Assembly (NCBI GenBank): GCA_017307315.1
Contig: JAFKFF010000062.1
Location: 1-7,679, forward strand
Direction of reading: 5' to 3'
DNA length: 7,679 nucleotides
Source of the DNA: Alphaproteobacteria bacterium
Lineage (GTDB): Bacteria; Pseudomonadota; Alphaproteobacteria; Micropepsales; Micropepsaceae
The notes beneath the pieces were generated by a model. The model saw nothing but the letters and a program-made list of their open reading frames with translations, ran no database searches and was not told the origin of the DNA. Shown here in pieces: positions 6,910 through 7,679 of the stretch. Positions within the stretch are counted from its first letter, which is position 1. Each line of letters opens with the position of its first letter. The translations under genes were made by a program, and so were the position numbers.

Positions 6910-7632
6910 TCACTTTTCTTCGATGATGGTCGCCCGGCCCTCGCCCTTCAAAACCTTGGCAAGCGCGCCCTGGTCGTGCAGCGAGAACACCAGGATCGGG
7001 ATGCGGTTTTCCCGCGAAAGGGAAATGGCCGATGCATCCATCACTGCAAGATCTCGCGCTAACACCTCGTGATAACTAAGAGATTCATACCTGACTGCGT
7101 CAGGATACTTTTTGGGGTCGGCACTGTAAACACCGTCAACCTGGGTGGCCTTCAGCATGGCGTTGCAGGCCATTTCCGCCGCCCGAAGCGCCGCCGCGGT
7201 GTCGGTGGTGAAGAAGGGGTTTCCGGTTCCGGCGGCGAAAATCACCACCCGCCCCTTCTCCATGTGCCGAATCGCGCGACGGCGGATATAGGGCTCGCAC
7301 ACGCTGCTCATGGGGATGGCGGACTGCACCCGGCTGGGCAGCCCGCAGCGCTCCAGCGCCGCCTGCATGGCCAGCGCGTTCATCACCGTCGCCAGCATGC
7401 CCATATAGTCGGCGGTGGCCCGGTCGATGCCCTTCGCGGCGCCGGCAAGGCCCCGGAAGATATTGCCGCCGCCGATCACCATGCAGATCTGGGTGCCGGC
7501 GTCGACAGCTTCCTTCACGTCGGCCGCGATCCGGTCCACCGTTGCGGTGTCGATGCCGAAAGCGCCCTCACCCATCAACGCCTCGCCCGAGACCTTGAGC
7601 AGAACGCGGGCGTATTTCGGCGCTGGGGGCAT
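6910..7632 (-). CDS. pyrH: UMP kinase
   Basis: PyrH phosphorylates UMP to UDP with ATP in de novo pyrimidine synthesis. It is a hexameric, allosteric enzyme of the amino acid kinase fold, unrelated to eukaryotic UMP/CMP kinases. From the ATG at 7632 it has 240 residues (E. coli 241). Visible motifs are the phosphate-binding LKVSGEAL (12-19), GGGNIFRG (54-61), the UMP-binding [17 protein letters not shown] (135-151), [14 protein letters not shown] (162-175) and MDASAISL (198-205). An in-frame ATG at 7659 would add nine residues, but the GGAGGA at 7641-7646 is eight bases before the ATG at 7632 and decides the start. Codons about 165-200 (bases 7033-7140) have AT-rich and rare choices (TTA, AGG, AGT, TCT, CTT, CGA) unlike the rest of the gene, yet the protein there is well conserved. 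tsf normally lies upstream, beyond the right edge. Confidence 0.98.
   Translation of the reverse strand: MPPAPKYARVLLKVSGEALMGEGAFGIDTATVDRIAADVKEAVDAGTQICMVIGGGNIFRGLAGAAKGIDRATADYMGMLATVMNALAMQAALERCGLPSRVQSAIPMSSVCEPYIRRRAIRHMEKGRVVIFAAGTGNPFFTTDTAAALRAAEMACNAMLKATQVDGVYSADPKKYPDAVRYESLSYHEVLARDLAVMDASAISLSRENRIPILVFSLHDQGALAKVLKGEGRATIIEEK
7102..7130 (-). promoter_or_regulatory. Possible sigma-70-like promoter inside pyrH, facing frr
   Basis: On the minus strand TTTACA (7125-7130, five of six bases of the -35 consensus) is separated by exactly 17 bases from TATCCT (7102-7107, four of six bases of the -10 consensus). It lies in the only AT-rich stretch of this part of the window and points towards frr, about 250 bases downstream. 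A match of this quality can occur by chance, and all its bases are also PyrH codons. Confidence 0.2.
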
Positions 7633-7640
7633 TACATCAT

Positions 7641-7646
7641 TCCTCC
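7641..7646 (-). promoter_or_regulatory. Ribosome binding site of pyrH
   Basis: The minus strand reads GGAGGA, a near-full Shine-Dalgarno match, eight bases before the ATG at 7632. It lies inside the reading frame extended to the ATG at 7659 and so argues for the shorter 240-residue PyrH. Confidence 0.8.
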
Positions 7647-7679
7647 GCGGTCCGGCCATGCGCGCATCGCGGCCCGGCC

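Overview
The window is a compact, GC-rich, minus-strand run of essential envelope and growth genes. Read in the direction of transcription (right to left) it is pyrH - frr - uppS - cdsA - dxr - rseP - bamA. This order, with dxr between cdsA and rseP, a single-PDZ RseP and the alphaproteobacterial style of the proteins, points to an alphaproteobacterium. I cannot name a genus from the sequence alone.

Layout: pyrH (UMP kinase) begins near the right edge behind a strong ribosome binding site. A gap of about 55 bases follows, then frr (ribosome recycling factor). uppS (undecaprenyl diphosphate synthase), cdsA (CDP-diacylglycerol synthase) and dxr (DXP reductoisomerase) follow almost without spacing, with NTGA-type stop/start overlaps. 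rseP (intramembrane zinc protease) starts 9 bases after dxr, and bamA (outer-membrane barrel insertase) starts 59 bases after rseP. The set links pyrimidine supply and ribosome recycling to isoprenoid precursor synthesis (Dxr), the cell-wall lipid carrier (UppS), phospholipid synthesis (CdsA), envelope stress proteolysis (RseP) and outer-membrane protein assembly (BamA). No RNA genes, CRISPR arrays, insertion sequences or phage genes are visible.

The striking feature is at the left end. bamA is intact from its signal peptide through five POTRA domains and about two thirds of the barrel. It then stops resembling BamA right after the conserved GIGPRD segment near base 150. The bases to the left (about 2-151) encode, on the opposite strand, the C-terminal half of an OmpH/Skp-type periplasmic chaperone. 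ompH normally lies directly downstream of bamA in the same orientation. The join is therefore an inverted rearrangement that truncates both genes, and it sits on the 6-base palindrome GGCGCC. Because bamA is essential, an assembly or amplification chimera, or an inversion present in only part of a population, is more likely than a fixed functional state.

A second oddity is a patch of about 108 bases inside pyrH with AT-rich, rare-codon usage unlike the rest of the window. It contains a possible promoter facing frr. I see no convincing undescribed system here; the remaining content is a standard conserved operon.
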